Source: Bacteroidota bacterium
GTDB lineage: Bacteria > Bacteroidota > Bacteroidia > UKL13-3
Length of the DNA stretch: 64,000 nucleotides
Reading direction: 5' to 3'
NCBI GenBank assembly: GCA_027488905.1
Contig: JAIYAT010000020.1
Span: 1-64,000 of the forward strand
Below the pieces are notes generated by a model that made no database searches, was not told the DNA's origin, and saw nothing but the letters and a program-made list of their open reading frames with translations. Below are positions 63,162 through 64,000 of this stretch, one piece after another. Made by a program: the position numbers and the translations under genes. The first letter of the stretch is position 1; each line of letters starts with the position of its first letter.

Positions 63162-64000
63162 ATGAAGAAATATATTTATACATTAAGCACATTATTATTG
63201 CTATTGGCAAGCACAGCAAAAGCTGATGAAGGCATGTGGCTTCCTTTATTGCTCAAGAAATACAACTATGAGCAAATGAAAGCCAAGGGATTAAAATTAA
63301 CTCCAGAACAATTGTACGATGTTAACAATAGTTCATTAAAAGATGCGATTGTTTGGTTCAATGGCGGATGTACTGGAGAGATTATATCAAACCAAGGATT
63401 AATTTTAACTAATCACCACTGTGGTTATGATGCAATTGCCTCCAAGTCTGTAAAGGGAGATAATATCCTTGACAATGGTTTTTGGGCAAAAAATAATGGT
63501 GAAGAAAAGCCAATTCCAGGTATGTGGGTTTCGATTGTGGTTAGAATGGAAGACATGACAGACAGAGTACTTTCTGAAATTAAGGGCACTGCTGAAAAAG
63601 ACCGTCCAGCCAAACTTCAAGAAATATTCAAAAACATTACTGATGAAGCAAAAAAGGGAACTGGGTATGAAGCTCAAATGCGCGAAATGTTTAAAGGCAA
63701 TGCCTACTACCTTTTTGTATTCCAAAAATATACAGACATCCGTTTGGTTGGAACACCACCTCAAAGCGTAGGGAAATTTGGTGGAGATGCAGATAATTGG
63801 ATGTGGCCACGTCATACAGGTGACTTTTCAATGTTTAGAATATATGTAAATAAAAACAATGAAGCTGCTGCTTATTCTGCAGATAACGTTCCATTTAAAC
63901 CTAAACACCATTTACCAGTTAGCTTAAAAGGTGTTAAAGAAGGCGATTATGCAATGATTTATGGCTTTCCAGGCAGAACCAATAGATATGAATTCTCGCA
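63162..64000 (+). CDS. S46 family dipeptidyl-peptidase (DPP7/DPP11-like), 3' partial
   Basis: 279 codons in the window, truncated by its end. Signal peptide (about 1-21), then DEGMWLP. Catalytic His in LTNHHCGYD, and the Asp region GKFGGDADNWMWPRHTGDFS is typical of S46. The P1-specificity and catalytic Ser regions lie outside the window. Releases dipeptides in the periplasm. Common in asaccharolytic or peptide-using Bacteroidota. Confidence 0.93.
   Translation, partial: MKKYIYTLSTLLLLLASTAKADEGMWLPLLLKKYNYEQMKAKGLKLTPEQLYDVNNSSLKDAIVWFNGGCTGEIISNQGLILTNHHCGYDAIASKSVKGDNILDNGFWAKNNGEEKPIPGMWVSIVVRMEDMTDRVLSEIKGTAEKDRPAKLQEIFKNITDEAKKGTGYEAQMREMFKGNAYYLFVFQKYTDIRLVGTPPQSVGKFGGDADNWMWPRHTGDFSMFRIYVNKNNEAAAYSADNVPFKPKHHLPVSLKGVKEGDYAMIYGFPGRTNRYEFS

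Overview
This window is a chromosomal stretch of a Bacteroidota bacterium (about 35% G+C by eye). The evidence is a type IX secretion (T9SS) C-terminal sorting domain on two proteins, promoters of the form TTG/TTTG-N19-20-TAnnTTTG, no clear Shine-Dalgarno sites, and typical gene sets: ftsX-DUF3098-uppP-truB, LruC-domain proteins, an S46 peptidase and a two-gene Kdo8N pathway. The exact genus cannot be told from sequence alone.

Layout. 1-4.6 kb: the 3' part of a very large secreted phosphoesterase fusion. 4.7-7.2 kb: a minus-strand operon of a K+-channel-like protein, a bestrophin and an LCIB-type (theta) carbonic anhydrase, a candidate bicarbonate/CO2-handling unit. 7.5-8.8 kb: a TfoX-N protein and a CrtA-like haem monooxygenase. 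8.85-20.3 kb: an accessory region of about a dozen unrelated minus-strand genes, including a clade-2 chlorite dismutase, a cytochrome c/PHM-like copper protein, a CPBP protease, lipoproteins, an immunity-like protein and a frameshifted YhcG nuclease. Most of them are separated by related imperfect-palindrome repeats of 120-180 bp, as in an integron cassette array lacking its integrase. The array ends at a 22-bp minisatellite beside tRNA-Lys(UUU).

20.7-43.2 kb: core genes. These are truB, uppP, DUF3098 and ftsX (one operon), divergent leuS, an AI-2E-family transporter, an hldD/NtrY-like kinase/outer-membrane protein operon, a QueD-like protein, a PIN-domain toxin pair, an orphan substrate-binding protein, yihY, a thioesterase, lhgO, the CCA-adding enzyme and a glycosyltransferase. 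43.2-44.9 kb: an ArsR regulator followed by DUF6132, thioredoxin, rhodanese and OsmC genes, with the same operator in front of the regulator and of the operon, suggesting a reactive-sulfur or thiol-stress unit. 45.6-53.4 kb: ppk1, then a cluster for Kdo8N, the amino-Kdo of LPS (kdnA, kdnB, kdsA, an outer-membrane protein, a transaldolase-CBS fusion and a KdsC-like phosphatase). 53.7-57.9 kb: a tandem duplication of a lipoprotein + LruC-protein pair. 57.9-64 kb: mnmH, guaA, a periplasmic-binding-fold protein, a PiT phosphate transporter and the start of an S46 dipeptidyl-peptidase.

Across the window the 10-mer GGTTTGAACC or its complement occurs at least 14 times, in several reading frames, far above chance. 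No catalogued element known to me explains it.
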